The notes: generated by a model not told the origin, from the letters alone. A stretch of DNA of 64,000 nucleotides from Petrotoga sp. 9PWA.NaAc.5.4 (GCF_002895485.1 NZ_AZRK01000012.1:1-64000); one strand, 5' to 3'. Shown: positions 54,565 to 63,512, counted from the stretch's first letter. Numbers and translations: made by a program.

Positions 54565-55412
54565 CCTTGATTAGAAAACGTAAGAAAAACACACTTTTCA
54601 AAGTACTAATTTATCTTTCTGCGGTGGTTTTAACTTTATATATTTTGGGGCCATTCCTTTGGATGTTTATCTCAAGTATTTCACCAGAGATTGAATTAAT
54701 AAGCGGTTCTCGTAAATGGTTTCCTTCTAATCCCACCTTAAAAAGATATGAAGTGCTCATAAATAAAGTAGAAGGAGCAAGATTTAGAACAGCTTTTTTT
54801 AATAGTCTCATAGTTGCGACAATTTCTACAATCTTGACAATGTTTTTCGGAACTCTCGCAGCTTATTGTTATGCAAGATTTAAGTTTAAAGGCAAAAAAT
54901 CGATGGTCCTCGGTATTTTATTTACCCAGATGCTTCCTGGGGCAGCTATCGCGATTCCCATTTATCTTTTTATGAGCTCTTTGAATCTTCTTGACACTAA
55001 GGTTGGCTTGATTCTTGTTTACACAGGTTTTATAATGCCTGTTGCAATTTGGATACTAAAAAACTATTTTATAAGTATTCCTCAAGAAATAGAAGAAGCT
55101 GCCATAATAGATGGAGCAACAACTTTTCAAATCTTGTTTAGAATTATTATTCCGCTAGTTACACCGGCTCTTTTTGCTACCGGTCTATATTCTTTTATTA
55201 CAACCTGGAATGAATTCTTTTTCGCGTTGATATTAACAGGATCAAATTCTAAAACAATTCCTGTAGCAATTACCGAGTTCAGTACCCAAGGAGGAGTCGA
55301 TTATGGAATGATGTGTACCGCTGGAGTGATAGGCTCGATAATTCCATTAGTAATTGCTATAATTTTTAAAGATTACCTTGTAAGCGGATTGACTGCGGGT
55401 TGGGCTAAGTAA
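54561..55412 (+). CDS. Sugar ABC transporter permease (MalG type)
   Basis: A 283-residue partner permease. EAA loop: QEIEEAAIIDGATTFQILFR, then IIIPLVTPAL. The ATG at 54561 overlaps the previous stop (ATGA) but is one base from GGAGG; the TTG at 54567, seven bases from it, could be the true start. The C-terminus is GLTAGWAK. The 121-bp copy of the SIS gene end begins 15 bases after the stop. Confidence 0.92.
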   Translation: MTLIRKRKKNTLFKVLIYLSAVVLTLYILGPFLWMFISSISPEIELISGSRKWFPSNPTLKRYEVLINKVEGARFRTAFFNSLIVATISTILTMFFGTLAAYCYARFKFKGKKSMVLGILFTQMLPGAAIAIPIYLFMSSLNLLDTKVGLILVYTGFIMPVAIWILKNYFISIPQEIEEAAIIDGATTFQILFRIIIPLVTPALFATGLYSFITTWNEFFFALILTGSNSKTIPVAITEFSTQGGVDYGMMCTAGVIGSIIPLVIAIIFKDYLVSGLTAGWAK

Positions 55413-55426
55413 CTATATACTTTAAA

Positions 55427-55547
55427 TATATTAAACAACAAGAGTTATGATTTGAAAATTTTTGTATCTCCAAACGTGCCAGGATTTAGAGTAGAGTATA
55501 ACATTACAGTCTTTGACGAGCACAACAGAAAAATAACAAAACATTAG
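55427..55547 (+). repeat. Direct repeat, copy 2 (orphan 3' end of the SIS gene)
   Basis: Offset from copy 1 by exactly 3811 bases, ending in the same TAG stop. It encodes only the last ~40 residues, without start or ribosome site. The two copies bracket the leader, binding-protein and permease genes. Confidence 0.95.
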
Positions 55548-55553
55548 AAAAAA

Positions 55554-55606
55554 GTCTATTTAAAAGGGTTAAAGGGCGTCACCCTTACCTTTTTCCTTCA
55601 GTATAA
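55554..55606 (-). repeat. Reverse-orientation copy of the palindromic repeat
   Basis: The plus strand reads TTTAAAAGGGTTAAAGGGCG, TCACCCTTACC, TTTTTCCTTC, the reverse order of the ACCCTTTTAAAA-type unit. It follows the SIS-end copy by six bases. Confidence 0.6.
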
Positions 55607-55685
55607 ATAGCAAGAACAGGGAGATACGCTCAACTAGGTCCGTTGTGAAAGATGAAGATTTTCTTCCTAAAATATAATTTAAAAC

Positions 55686-55910
55686 ATTGATAAAAGTTTT
55701 ATTGATGATCTTTTAAAGAGCGATTCTTCTAAAAGGCTTGTATCTATCATAATTTCTACGTCACAATTCTTAGGGTTCTAAGTTATCGCAGAAGGAGTCG
55801 AAAATAAGGAACCATTGTTGTTTCTTCAATCAAGAGGACGTTACGAAATACAAGGTTATTATTTTAGTAAACCTCTTCCTTTGAATGAATTTGTAAAATT
55901 ATTTTGTTAA
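55686..55910 (+). pseudogene. EAL-domain (c-di-GMP phosphodiesterase) C-terminal remnant
   Basis: From 55686 one frame reads IDKSFIDDLLKSDSSKRLVS, then IIISTSQFLGF, a TAA (55779-55781, where an Aaa Lys codon is expected), VIAEGVENKEPLLFLQSRGR, YEIQGYYFSKPLPLNEFVKL and a stop. These are the C-terminal landmarks of EAL domains (the DKSFI, VIAEGVE and IQGYYFSKPL motifs). Upstream, LK is out of frame by one base before IDK, and the catalytic EAL half is gone. A dead fragment. Confidence 0.85.
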
Positions 55911-55920
55911 AAACCAATAT

Positions 55921-58008
55921 TTATCGTTCTTTTTTTAATGCTAGTAGTGCATTTACATTAATTTTATTGATTTCGTAGGTATCTAACAGCTCAATGTCAA
56001 TTTCCGGTTTTCCTTCTTCGTAACTATGTATTTTTCTTATTGCAATATTGATAAACAGTTCTTGACGTTGGGCTACTATTGCATCAACAACGCCTTTTTC
56101 AAGAAGTTCAATGTTTTTGGGTATGTTATCAAAACCGATAAAAATCTTATCTTTCAAATTTATTTTTCTTCTAAGCACTTCAACTATTTCACAAAACTGA
56201 GCATCAAGTCCTGCCATAAGATCAAAATGTGGGTATTTTCTAATGAGCTCTTCTAAATTTTTAATTCTTTCAGCTGTGTTTACCTTTCCATAATCCATAT
56301 CAACTATTTTTATTGTATTGTATTTCTTTAGTTCATCCTCTATTCCTTTTAGACGATCAACTATATTTGCTCGATTTTTGTCTGGCATACTGATAATTAC
56401 ATCGCCTTTATCTTTGTTTTTTAGATGTTTAGCTATTACTTGACCCATTTTTATTCCAGCTGTATAGTTATCTGTGCCAATAAAACTTAATCTCCTGCTG
56501 TTGTGGCAGTCAGAATCAACACATATAGTTTTAATACCTTTTTCGTCTAATTCGTTGATTAGGGGGACAAAACGTTCGCTGTCAGCAGGGGTTAATATTA
56601 AATAGTTGATTCCTTTTCTTTCAAGTTCTCTTATCTTTTCTAATTGAGCTTCAAATCTCTGAGCTCCCGCTTCAGGGCAATTAACCAAAAATTCATATCC
56701 ATATCTTTCAGCTGTTTTTTGGCCATTTTTAATCATTTCGAAAATAAAAGGATGATCCTGGGGTAGCAGATGAACGAAACCTATCTTTTTTACTTTCTTT
56801 TCATGAATTTCTATGTTGTAATCGCTAATCTCAGTACTAACTACTTGAATGGCTTTCATTAATCTTTCAGCAAGATCAAAAAGAACACGGTTGGATTCTT
56901 TTTGCATTTCACTAATCGATTGGGCTTCTTCGGTAGATGCAGCAAATTCCTGGGAGAGCGAAGCAATACTGGTTATGAAGCTAATTACAGAGTCTTTTAT
57001 ATCGCCCAATTCTAAAACACTTTCCTTTAGTACTAAGAGCTGATTTATTGAATCAGCTATTGCAAAGTATATCTCTTTAAAAGTGTCGTGAACCTTTTTG
57101 TTTACATCGAGTTGAGAATTAGCTTTTTCGTCTAGATGATTTATTAATTCAATGGTAGAATCAACTTTTTCATTAACTAATTTCAAAGTTACTCCTATCT
57201 CTTGAACAAGGTTGTTACTTTGCTCTGCTAAATTTCTAATCTCTTCTGCAACAACAGAAAAACCTCTACCAGCTTCTCCTGCTCTTGCAGCCTCTATAGC
57301 CGCATTGAGCGAAACTAAATTGATTCTCTCTGCTAGTGAATCGATAGTAGTTATAACTTTATACGCATTATTTACACTATCTTTTAGAGCTTGTTCAATT
57401 TGAATAGTTTCAGAAAAGGCCCTTTGAATTTCTTCGCTTTCTTTCATCGATAATGATATATTTGATATACCAATATCACTTTTTTCTTTAAGTTTGTTGA
57501 TTTCATTTTCTATCTCATTAATATTGTTAAGCATTTTATCAAAATTGTTAGTTAATTCTACGAGATCTTTTGTAACATTTTCATCATCTATTGCTTGTCT
57601 TTCTGCGCCTTCAACTATAAAATTATTGATATCGATAAGGTTTTGAGAAAGCAGAGAAGATTCATTTGCAGTTTCTGTTACAACTTTGGAAAGATTTATC
57701 ATTTCTTCTATAGAAGATTTGAAATCTCTGATAATTTTAGTAAATTCATTAAAGAGATAATAGAGCTTTGAATTTTCTTTTTCTAGAATTTTTGCTGATT
57801 CGTCTTCTAAAAGATCTTTGCTTTTTATCTTGTTGTATATCAGTTGTATATCTTTTTCTTTATCTTTGTCTGAGAAAAAGATTGCAAAGATATTACCTAC
57901 TATACCTACTATAAACAAGATACTTCCAACCATGATCATATAACGCATTACGATAAAGGCAATGATTAATAAGACTGTCGAAATACAGATAACTAGCTTT
58001 TTGGACAT
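55921..58008 (-). CDS. Chemoreceptor signalling domain fused to C-terminal periplasmic-binding-like domain
   Basis: A 695-residue protein. Two hydrophobic helices at the N-terminus (about 5-22 and 25-45) are followed by a long helical MCP domain; the kinase-contact hairpin is at about 226-265 ([20 protein letters not shown]). From about residue 405 it becomes a ribose-binding-type periplasmic fold: [50 protein letters not shown] and IFIGFDNIP. No helix separates the domains, so the sugar-binding part should be cytoplasmic. It probably steers motility by internal sugar. GAGGGGGG precedes the ATG at 58008; upstream codons belong to the leader. Confidence 0.85.
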   Translation of the reverse strand: MSKKLVICISTVLLIIAFIVMRYMIMVGSILFIVGIVGNIFAIFFSDKDKEKDIQLIYNKIKSKDLLEDESAKILEKENSKLYYLFNEFTKIIRDFKSSIEEMINLSKVVTETANESSLLSQNLIDINNFIVEGAERQAIDDENVTKDLVELTNNFDKMLNNINEIENEINKLKEKSDIGISNISLSMKESEEIQRAFSETIQIEQALKDSVNNAYKVITTIDSLAERINLVSLNAAIEAARAGEAGRGFSVVAEEIRNLAEQSNNLVQEIGVTLKLVNEKVDSTIELINHLDEKANSQLDVNKKVHDTFKEIYFAIADSINQLLVLKESVLELGDIKDSVISFITSIASLSQEFAASTEEAQSISEMQKESNRVLFDLAERLMKAIQVVSTEISDYNIEIHEKKVKKIGFVHLLPQDHPFIFEMIKNGQKTAERYGYEFLVNCPEAGAQRFEAQLEKIRELERKGINYLILTPADSERFVPLINELDEKGIKTICVDSDCHNSRRLSFIGTDNYTAGIKMGQVIAKHLKNKDKGDVIISMPDKNRANIVDRLKGIEDELKKYNTIKIVDMDYGKVNTAERIKNLEELIRKYPHFDLMAGLDAQFCEIVEVLRRKINLKDKIFIGFDNIPKNIELLEKGVVDAIVAQRQELFINIAIRKIHSYEEGKPEIDIELLDTYEINKINVNALLALKKER

Positions 58009-58059
58009 TTTCCATCCCCCCTCATTGTTGAAAAATATCAAGAAATTTTCTTTACTCAC

Positions 58060-58408
58060 GAATGATTAACATGATTTCCTGAAAATATGCAAAATTTAGT
58101 TACATTCTTTAAGAAAATTCGATAATATTCAGAATAATTCTTCTAACATTCCTAAATTTTTTGTTTATATAAGAAAACAGTTTTGATTGATTATAACAGA
58201 GATATCTTTAATTATGTACTACCTTATTAATTATATTATAAAATATCTACAATTTTACATAAAAATTTAAATTGATAATAAGTATTATATATATCTAAGT
58301 TTTACGAAATATATTAAAAACATGTCAACCTAATATGAATATTGAAAGCCGGTTAAAATAACCAGCTTTCATAAAAGTAAAGTTAAAAATTAAAGAAAAA
58401 CTTAATGA
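58060..58408. other. AT-rich intergenic region
   Basis: About 350 bases. It holds the upstream region of the chemoreceptor gene and, near 58344-58370, a hairpin. No gene is supported. Confidence 0.5.
58344..58376 (-). terminator. Hairpin after the lipoprotein gene
   Basis: GAAAGCCGGTT and AACCAGCTTTC pair over 11 positions with one mismatch. On the minus strand it follows the lipoprotein stop; the T tract is weak. Confidence 0.5.
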
Positions 58409-59251
58409 TCAATCACCAATATAGTAAATTCTTCCCACCCAAAATGTACCAGTAGCATCTGCATCTGCTCCTAAATGAAAGCCCCATTTGTATATCTGTT
58501 CACCTTCGTCAACACCTGTCATATCAATTTCTAAAGTTTGCCATTCATTTCTTTTGTCCCTGTCAACATATGGCCACTCACTTGGATACATTGGGTAATT
58601 ATTCTCATCTTTTTTGGTTTGCATAAAAGCTCTAAACCAGTTGAATTCTGCTTCTTCATCTACAAAAATCTCCAAATAAAATTTTGTTTTAGGTGGATTA
58701 GCGTCCAAATTTTCATAACTAACAGCAACTTGTCCCTCATTCTGCATTTCATAAGTCACTTTCACGGCATTTTTCTGTTCATCAAACTCTAATTCAACAA
58801 TGGCTTGGTTTGTCATTCCATCTTTTTCCCATCCTATATCTTCTATAACTGGTGCAAGAATCGTCACGGCTCCTGCAGGTAACTCAGGTAAAGTTTCAAT
58901 TTCTTCCTCTTCACCTTTAAAGACTGCTTTAATCTCTTTGTTGCCATTCATCTTGATTTTGTATTTGTTTTCTTCTGTTGTACCTTTTACATCGTCTTTA
59001 TTAGTCCCTACCCATTTATCAAATACATAGCTTTCTTCTGGAACTACTTCAAGAACAACTTCTGTGTTGACTTCAATTTGAAATTCTTTAGTTTCTTCTG
59101 GCCCTACCTCTTCATCTCCCACTTTCACAGAATCACCCAGACTTACCTCAACTTTTAGAGTATAATTGCGGGTTTCAACAGTGGCACAACCCACTAAAGC
59201 TAAAACCAACACCGTTATAATCGTCAAAATAGTCAACTTTTTCTTACTCAC
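58409..59251 (-). CDS. Exported lipoprotein with InlB-type repeat and C-terminal beta domain
   Basis: A 280-residue lipoprotein. The signal ends in the lipobox VLALVGCATV, with Cys-22 as the lipidated residue. Residues ~30-115 resemble a bacterial (InlB/Listeria-Bacteroides) repeat: PEESYVFDKWVGTNKDDVKG, then KEIKAVFKGEEEE. Residues ~125-280 form a beta-rich domain with many Trp and acidic residues (GTFWVGRIYYIGD), possibly carbohydrate-binding. GAGGG precedes the GTG start. Function is unknown; it would sit at the cell surface. Confidence 0.75.
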   Translation of the reverse strand: MSKKKLTILTIITVLVLALVGCATVETRNYTLKVEVSLGDSVKVGDEEVGPEETKEFQIEVNTEVVLEVVPEESYVFDKWVGTNKDDVKGTTEENKYKIKMNGNKEIKAVFKGEEEEIETLPELPAGAVTILAPVIEDIGWEKDGMTNQAIVELEFDEQKNAVKVTYEMQNEGQVAVSYENLDANPPKTKFYLEIFVDEEAEFNWFRAFMQTKKDENNYPMYPSEWPYVDRDKRNEWQTLEIDMTGVDEGEQIYKWGFHLGADADATGTFWVGRIYYIGD

Positions 59252-59340
59252 TTTAATCCCTCTTCACTTTTTGATACTTTTACTAATTTATGTTCATAGT
59301 AAAAATACACTTGTTTATAGTTAGTTTCTTTTAAAAATCA

Positions 59341-59525
59341 TTAAAAATCAACAACAATCTTCATACTGAAATAACTTTTCGTTTTGTCTGAGATATCTTT
59401 AAATTCGTCAAATTCTAACCTTTCCACATTTTCAGTAGCAAATCTTCCTGTTAGTTGAATCCCGGATGGTGTTTTGTATTCAAATCCTCCATTTACTAAT
59501 AAATCATTGTATTCGTGATATGAAT
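59341..59525 (-). pseudogene. Outer-membrane beta-barrel C-terminal remnant
   Basis: On the minus strand this frame reads HSYHEYNDLLVNGGFEYKTP, SGIQLTGRFATENVERLEF, DEFKDISDKTKSYFSMKIVV and ends DF. Alternating hydrophobic residues and a terminal Phe are typical of the last strands of outer-membrane barrels. It has no start or preceding gene and ends at the junction with the next fragment. Confidence 0.55.
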
Positions 59526-59705
59526 GGTACTTTACAACTTGCAGATAAATATCATGCGGCTTTTTCAGGCAACTGGCTAGAAAATTCTATCTTAGGAGAT
59601 AAAGCGATAATTGTTTCTGCCGCAACATATAAAGATGCAATGGAAAGGAAAGCATCTGATCAAGAGGATTTTGATTGGTGGTTTAAAGTTAAAGAAGTAA
59701 ATTAA
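59520..59705 (+). pseudogene. Short orphan fragment of unknown protein
   Basis: An open stretch of 61 codons (NGTLQLADKYHAAFSGNWLE, then NSILGDKAIIVSAATYKDAM, ending WWFKVKEVN) with a protein-like composition but no ribosome site. It ends close to a strong terminator. I do not recognise the family. It may be the 3' end of a lost gene joined to the barrel remnant. Confidence 0.35.
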
Positions 59706-59725
59706 TAATTTTTGTAATAATGAAT

Positions 59726-59757
59726 AAAAGCTGCTTGATAAATCAAGCAGCTTTTAT
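59726..59757. terminator. Bidirectional terminator before mgtE
   Basis: AAAAGCTGCTTGAT and ATCAAGCAGCTTTT pair perfectly over 14 bp with a two-base loop. It closes mgtE on the minus strand and the fragment on the plus strand. Confidence 0.9.
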
Positions 59758-59774
59758 TTAATTACTTGATGTTA

Positions 59775-61118
59775 CTAAACGGAAATATTTAATAAATGGG
59801 TGGCTAAGGCAAAATAAATAGTTAAAGAAAGTGAATCTACAATAGTTGTGATTAATGGACCAGCCATTACAGTCGGATCAATATGTAGTAATTGGGCAAT
59901 AATAGGTAAAGCTCCACCTATTACATTAGCAACACAAACTGCAGACATTAAAGCAATAGAAACTGTAAACGCTATTTCTGCAGGATAACCCTCTAAAAAA
60001 TAAATTTTTAAAAAGTTAACCAAAGCTAACCCAATAACAATGATTACACTTATCTGTATTTCTTTCCAAATGACTTTAAGTATATCTTTGTATTTAATTT
60101 CACCTAATGTTAAACTTCTTATCACCATTGCAGAAGATTGAGAGCCGGCATTACCTGTAGTATCCATTAAAATGGGAATAAAAGCAATTAATCCAACTAC
60201 TTGTTGAAGGGCGGCTTCATATTTACTAATTATGTATGCACTTATAGTTCCAGAGATCATTAATATTAAAAGCCACCAAAATCTTTTTTTTGCCAAGGTA
60301 AAAGGACTAGTGATCATATAAGGTTTATCACTGGGTGACATACCTCCGATGTGATGAATATCTTCTGTGGTTTCTTCTTCAATCGCATCTAAGATGTCAT
60401 CAACTGTTATTATCCCTACTAACCTTTTTTCACTATCTACGACTGGAACAACAATTAAATCATATTTTCTAAAGATTTGAGCAACAGTTTCTTGATCATC
60501 ATGCGTGTTAACATAAATTATTTCTTTAAGCATAATATCTTCTACTTTTGCATCAGGTGGCGCTAATACAAGCTCTTTTAAGGAAACTATCCCCTCCAAT
60601 TTTCTTTTTGAATCGGTTACATAACAATTATAAACCATTTCAACATCTTGACCTTCTCTTCTGATTTTGTCAAGGGCTTCTTGTACAGTTCTCTCTTTTT
60701 TGAGATCGATAAATTCTATTGTCATTAAACTCCCTGCAGAGTTTGGAGGATACTTTAAAAATTGATTAATTAGTTTACGTTCTGCTTCAGTAGAGTTTTT
60801 CAGAATTCTACTAACGACATTAGCGGGCATTTCTTCCAAAAAATCTATCTTATCATCAAAAAATAAATCATCTAATATCTCCATAAGTTTTTTATCATCA
60901 ATCGCTAGGGATATTTTAGCTTGTAATTCCGATGGAAGATAAGAAAAAACATCTGCAGCTTTTTCTTTTGGGAGGAGTCTAAAAGCAATGATTGTCTGGG
61001 TTGACTCGAGCTCCTCCAATAATTCTGCTACATCTTGAGGTGGCATGTCTTGAATTTTTTCCTTAAATTCTATATACTTTTTCTCTTCGAGAAGTTTTTC
61101 AAGTTCTTCAACGATCAT
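59775..61118 (-). CDS. mgtE: Magnesium transporter MgtE
   Basis: A 447-residue magnesium channel. The N-domain (superhelical repeats: DMPPQDVAELLEELE, LPKEKAADVFSYLP) is followed by two CBS domains that sense internal Mg (LEGIVSLKELVLAPPD, LVGIITVDDILDAIEEE). Five membrane helices follow, with the pore signature FIPILMDTTGNAGSQSSAMV. The frame is open from 61148, but GGAGG stands before the ATG at 61118. I found no M-box-like leader. Confidence 0.94.
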   Translation of the reverse strand: MIVEELEKLLEEKKYIEFKEKIQDMPPQDVAELLEELESTQTIIAFRLLPKEKAADVFSYLPSELQAKISLAIDDKKLMEILDDLFFDDKIDFLEEMPANVVSRILKNSTEAERKLINQFLKYPPNSAGSLMTIEFIDLKKERTVQEALDKIRREGQDVEMVYNCYVTDSKRKLEGIVSLKELVLAPPDAKVEDIMLKEIIYVNTHDDQETVAQIFRKYDLIVVPVVDSEKRLVGIITVDDILDAIEEETTEDIHHIGGMSPSDKPYMITSPFTLAKKRFWWLLILMISGTISAYIISKYEAALQQVVGLIAFIPILMDTTGNAGSQSSAMVIRSLTLGEIKYKDILKVIWKEIQISVIIVIGLALVNFLKIYFLEGYPAEIAFTVSIALMSAVCVANVIGGALPIIAQLLHIDPTVMAGPLITTIVDSLSLTIYFALATHLLNISV

Positions 61119-61652
61119 TTTTATTACCTCCAGTACAAGTTTTATCAAATAAAGTAAAAACTATATTTACTTGACTACAAAAAAAATAGTCATATTATCA
61201 GATTATTAAATGTAGGATGGTCTGTAAATTAATACTTGATTTTTTATAGTATAGTGATAATCAACTTAGATATTTATTAAAATTAATAAATTTAACAAAA
61301 CTACAGCTTAACTAGGAAAGAAGTATATAAAAAACAAAAAAATATATAAGAAAAAAACTTAGAAGCCTTGAAAAAAACAGAAGAAGGTACTATTAAAAAA
61401 TATGTGATTATGATATAGAAAGAGGGAACATATTCGTTTATTATAATAACATTAGCCACATAAAAACCATTTGAATTATACTTCAAAAATTAAATATTTT
61501 CAACCAAAAAAGATATTGTACAAAGAAAAGTAACTTTGAAAACCTAAAAGTAAATATCATTTAACTTTTAGTATAAGCTATATAAATTTTTATTTTTATA
61601 CAAATTTTAGATATTAGATAATTGTATTTGATATAAATTCTATCTAGTAATA
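61119..61652. other. AT-rich intergenic region upstream of mgtE
   Basis: About 530 bases, very AT-rich. Short open frames have no ribosome sites or protein-like composition. It should carry the mgtE promoter on the minus strand, but no clear -35/-10 pair is seen. Confidence 0.5.
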
Positions 61653-61685
61653 TTGACAAGTATAGTAGTCTTAAAGGAGAGCCTC

Positions 61686-61918
61686 ATTTCGACAAAACAA
61701 CCCTTTAAAAATAAGGAGAACAAAATTAAAGAACAACGTTTGAATAATCTTATAAAATTAATGAAAGACAACAATATTTTCCAGGCTATAATTACTTCAA
61801 CCCCTTCAATATTCTATTTACAAATGACTGGATTGAACAAGGAGAAAGGCTTTTAGCGTTATACATTAATATTACAGAAGAAGTGAAGTTAATCATAAAT
61901 GAGATGTTCAAGTTAAAA
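61686..61918 (+). pseudogene. N-terminal remnant of an M24 (Xaa-Pro) peptidase
   Basis: The first frame reads RLNNLIKLMKDNNIFQAIIT and STPSIFYLQMTG, then a one-base shift near 61830 leads to DWIEQGERLLALYINI and TEEVKLIINEMF. These match the creatinase-like N-terminal domain of Xaa-Pro aminopeptidases. The catalytic domain is absent; unrelated sequence follows immediately. AAAGGAG lies seven bases before an in-frame ATT, with no normal start codon. Confidence 0.7.
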
Positions 61919-62095
61919 AATATTGGAAGATACCTAGATGCAATAGAGGTTGAAGAAAGGACATTAGAAATTGCACAAAAAGAGCATATTAACCTCTTAA
62001 AAATTACACTTTTAAAACTTGCTTTAATTCTAGAAGCTGGAGATAGATTTAACAAATATTTTATCTCTTTAGAACAAACTGAATTTCGCCAATAA
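61919..62095 (+). pseudogene. Helical (TPR-like) fragment fused behind the peptidase remnant
   Basis: An open stretch of about 59 codons following the peptidase piece in the same frame: KLKNIGRYLDAIEVEERTLE, then IAQKEHINLLKITLLKLALI. The composition and spacing suggest TPR-like helices. There is no independent start; it appears to be a deletion junction product. Confidence 0.4.
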
Positions 62096-62123
62096 TTATA
62101 AAAAGGAATACAAAGAGTTTTAT

Positions 62124-62717
62124 ATGCCAAAGAATAAACCAAGTATTGTAGATGTCCCAACTATGAACTATATTGCAGTTCGTGGTTCGGGTAATCCTAA
62201 TTTGGAAGGCAGTGAATACAAAGAATCAATAAGTTTACTTTATGGCATTGCCTTTACTATAAAAATGAGTAAGATGGGAGACTACCAGATAGAAGGATAT
62301 TTTGACTATGTCGTACCTCCTTTGGAGGGATTTTGGTGGCAGGAAAATGCTAAAGGAATTTATTATGCGCATAAAGAGAATTTTAAGTTTATTTCTATAA
62401 TTCGTTTACCGGATTTTGTGAAAAAAGAAGATTTTGATTGGGCGGTAGCAGAAACTTCAAAGAAAAAGAAAAAAGATTTTTCCAAAGTTGAGTTTTTGAC
62501 TTATGAAGAAGGCTTATGTGTACAGTGTATGCACATAGGACCCTATGATGACGAACCTGCGACTATTCAACTTATGCATGAATATATGAGAAAAGAAGGA
62601 TATGAGCTTGATATTACAGAGAAGAGGTTTCATCACGAAATTTATCTTAGTGATGTTAGAAAGGTTGCTCCAGAAAGGTTAAAAACTGTTATAAGACATC
62701 CTATAAAAAAGGTATGA
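62124..62717 (+). CDS. GyrI-like small-molecule-binding domain protein
   Basis: A 197-residue SOUL/GyrI-fold protein. Family features: PSIVDVPTMNYIAVRGSGNP, YFDYVVPPLEGFWWQ and CVQCMHIGPYDDEPATIQLM. Members bind hydrophobic ligands or toxins, usually without a DNA-binding domain. The ATG at 62124 has no good ribosome site. The frame stays open upstream and reads NNYKKEYKEFY, the usual N-terminal lead of the family, back to a TAG near 62070. The true start may therefore have been lost at the junction with the preceding remnant. It is possibly truncated or poorly expressed. Confidence 0.72.
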   Translation: MPKNKPSIVDVPTMNYIAVRGSGNPNLEGSEYKESISLLYGIAFTIKMSKMGDYQIEGYFDYVVPPLEGFWWQENAKGIYYAHKENFKFISIIRLPDFVKKEDFDWAVAETSKKKKKDFSKVEFLTYEEGLCVQCMHIGPYDDEPATIQLMHEYMRKEGYELDITEKRFHHEIYLSDVRKVAPERLKTVIRHPIKKV

Positions 62718-62743
62718 ATTTAGAATTCGCTTGATAAAGATAT

Positions 62744-62831
62744 GGATGGGATGGGTACGCGAGTCAGCAACATAAGCCTGACAGCTCTTGGTTGCCACAT
62801 GCTCGAACAATTGTAACCCCCATCCTTTTTT
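62744..62831 (+). ncRNA. Structured intergenic element with terminator-like end
   Basis: A GC-richer 88-base stretch between convergent genes. GGATGGG (62744-62750) pairs with CCCATCC (62819-62825), which is followed by six T. Inside, GTCAG/CTGAC and CGAG/CTCG pair, and GCAAC/GTTGC offers an alternative. The length and nested pairing exceed a simple terminator, so it may be a small RNA or regulatory RNA. I do not recognise an Rfam family. Confidence 0.4.
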
Positions 62832-62840
62832 CACTAATTA

Positions 62841-63512
62841 TTAGATTAAACCGTAAGCTTGATCTACTTCTTGAACAAATATTATTCCTGCACCTTCTTT
62901 TTCGATATCTAATTTATCTCTAATAGAATTGACAACTGTCTCTGTTAATTCTTTCTTCACTATTATTAAGACTACGTCTTTTTCAGGTTCAATCTCCATA
63001 GAAAATATTTTTTCTATCTCATATTCACTAGCGCCTCTCGCATTAATAATTGTGCCACCTTTTGCCCCCGCTTCATTTGCTACTTCTACTACAAATTCTG
63101 CCTTTCCTTTATCAACAACAACAAATATTACATCATACATAGTATTTTTGGCACCTCCATTTGTCTTTACTTCTGCTGAAACGTATTTTTTATCTTTACT
63201 TTGTAAATCATAAAAATCTTTAATTGGAACAGTGAATAGTATACCCTTATTTGGTTTGTCAATATGAAAGATATCAACTATTTTAGGAACTATTTCTTTT
63301 ATTTTTGAGCTTTCACAAACCATGAGTATTATTTCTTTTCTTACATCAGTTATACCTAAGAATTCTAAAATAGGACTTTTTACTGTTCCTTTTCCAAGAA
63401 TGATTATTCCTCTTTTTATTCCAAGTTCTCGGGCGTATTTATAAACCTTACTTCCCATTCCAAAATTCAAGATTACATATATTAGTTCATAACTTTTTGT
63501 ATTATTGTTCAT
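62841..63512 (-). CDS. Tandem P-II-like nitrogen-regulatory protein
   Basis: A 223-residue protein of two P-II/GlnB-like ferredoxin-fold domains (about 8-105 and 122-222). Repeated landmarks are KRGIIILGKGTVKSPILEF in domain 1 and AKGGTIINARGASEYEIEKI in domain 2, then KEGAGIIFVQEVDQAYGL, close to the P-II C-terminal strand. P-II proteins sense ATP/ADP and 2-oxoglutarate and gate transporters. AAAGGAGG precedes the ATG. Its start overlaps the end of the DUF1538-like gene, which suggests it regulates that membrane protein. Confidence 0.82.
   Translation of the reverse strand: MNNNTKSYELIYVILNFGMGSKVYKYARELGIKRGIIILGKGTVKSPILEFLGITDVRKEIILMVCESSKIKEIVPKIVDIFHIDKPNKGILFTVPIKDFYDLQSKDKKYVSAEVKTNGGAKNTMYDVIFVVVDKGKAEFVVEVANEAGAKGGTIINARGASEYEIEKIFSMEIEPEKDVVLIIVKKELTETVVNSIRDKLDIEKEGAGIIFVQEVDQAYGLI

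Noticed and set aside
61119-61300. M-box magnesium riboswitch in front of mgtE
   Set aside because: The leader is short and AT-rich with no long nested helices. I could not find the conserved loops.
61301-61486. A 61-codon minus-strand frame in the mgtE upstream region
   Set aside because: Low-complexity, Phe/Tyr-rich translation of AT-rich DNA with no ribosome site.
62744-62831. Small SRP RNA or a known riboswitch
   Set aside because: The GGAAG-type SRP core loop is missing, and no SAM, TPP, glycine or c-di-GMP core motif can be recognised.
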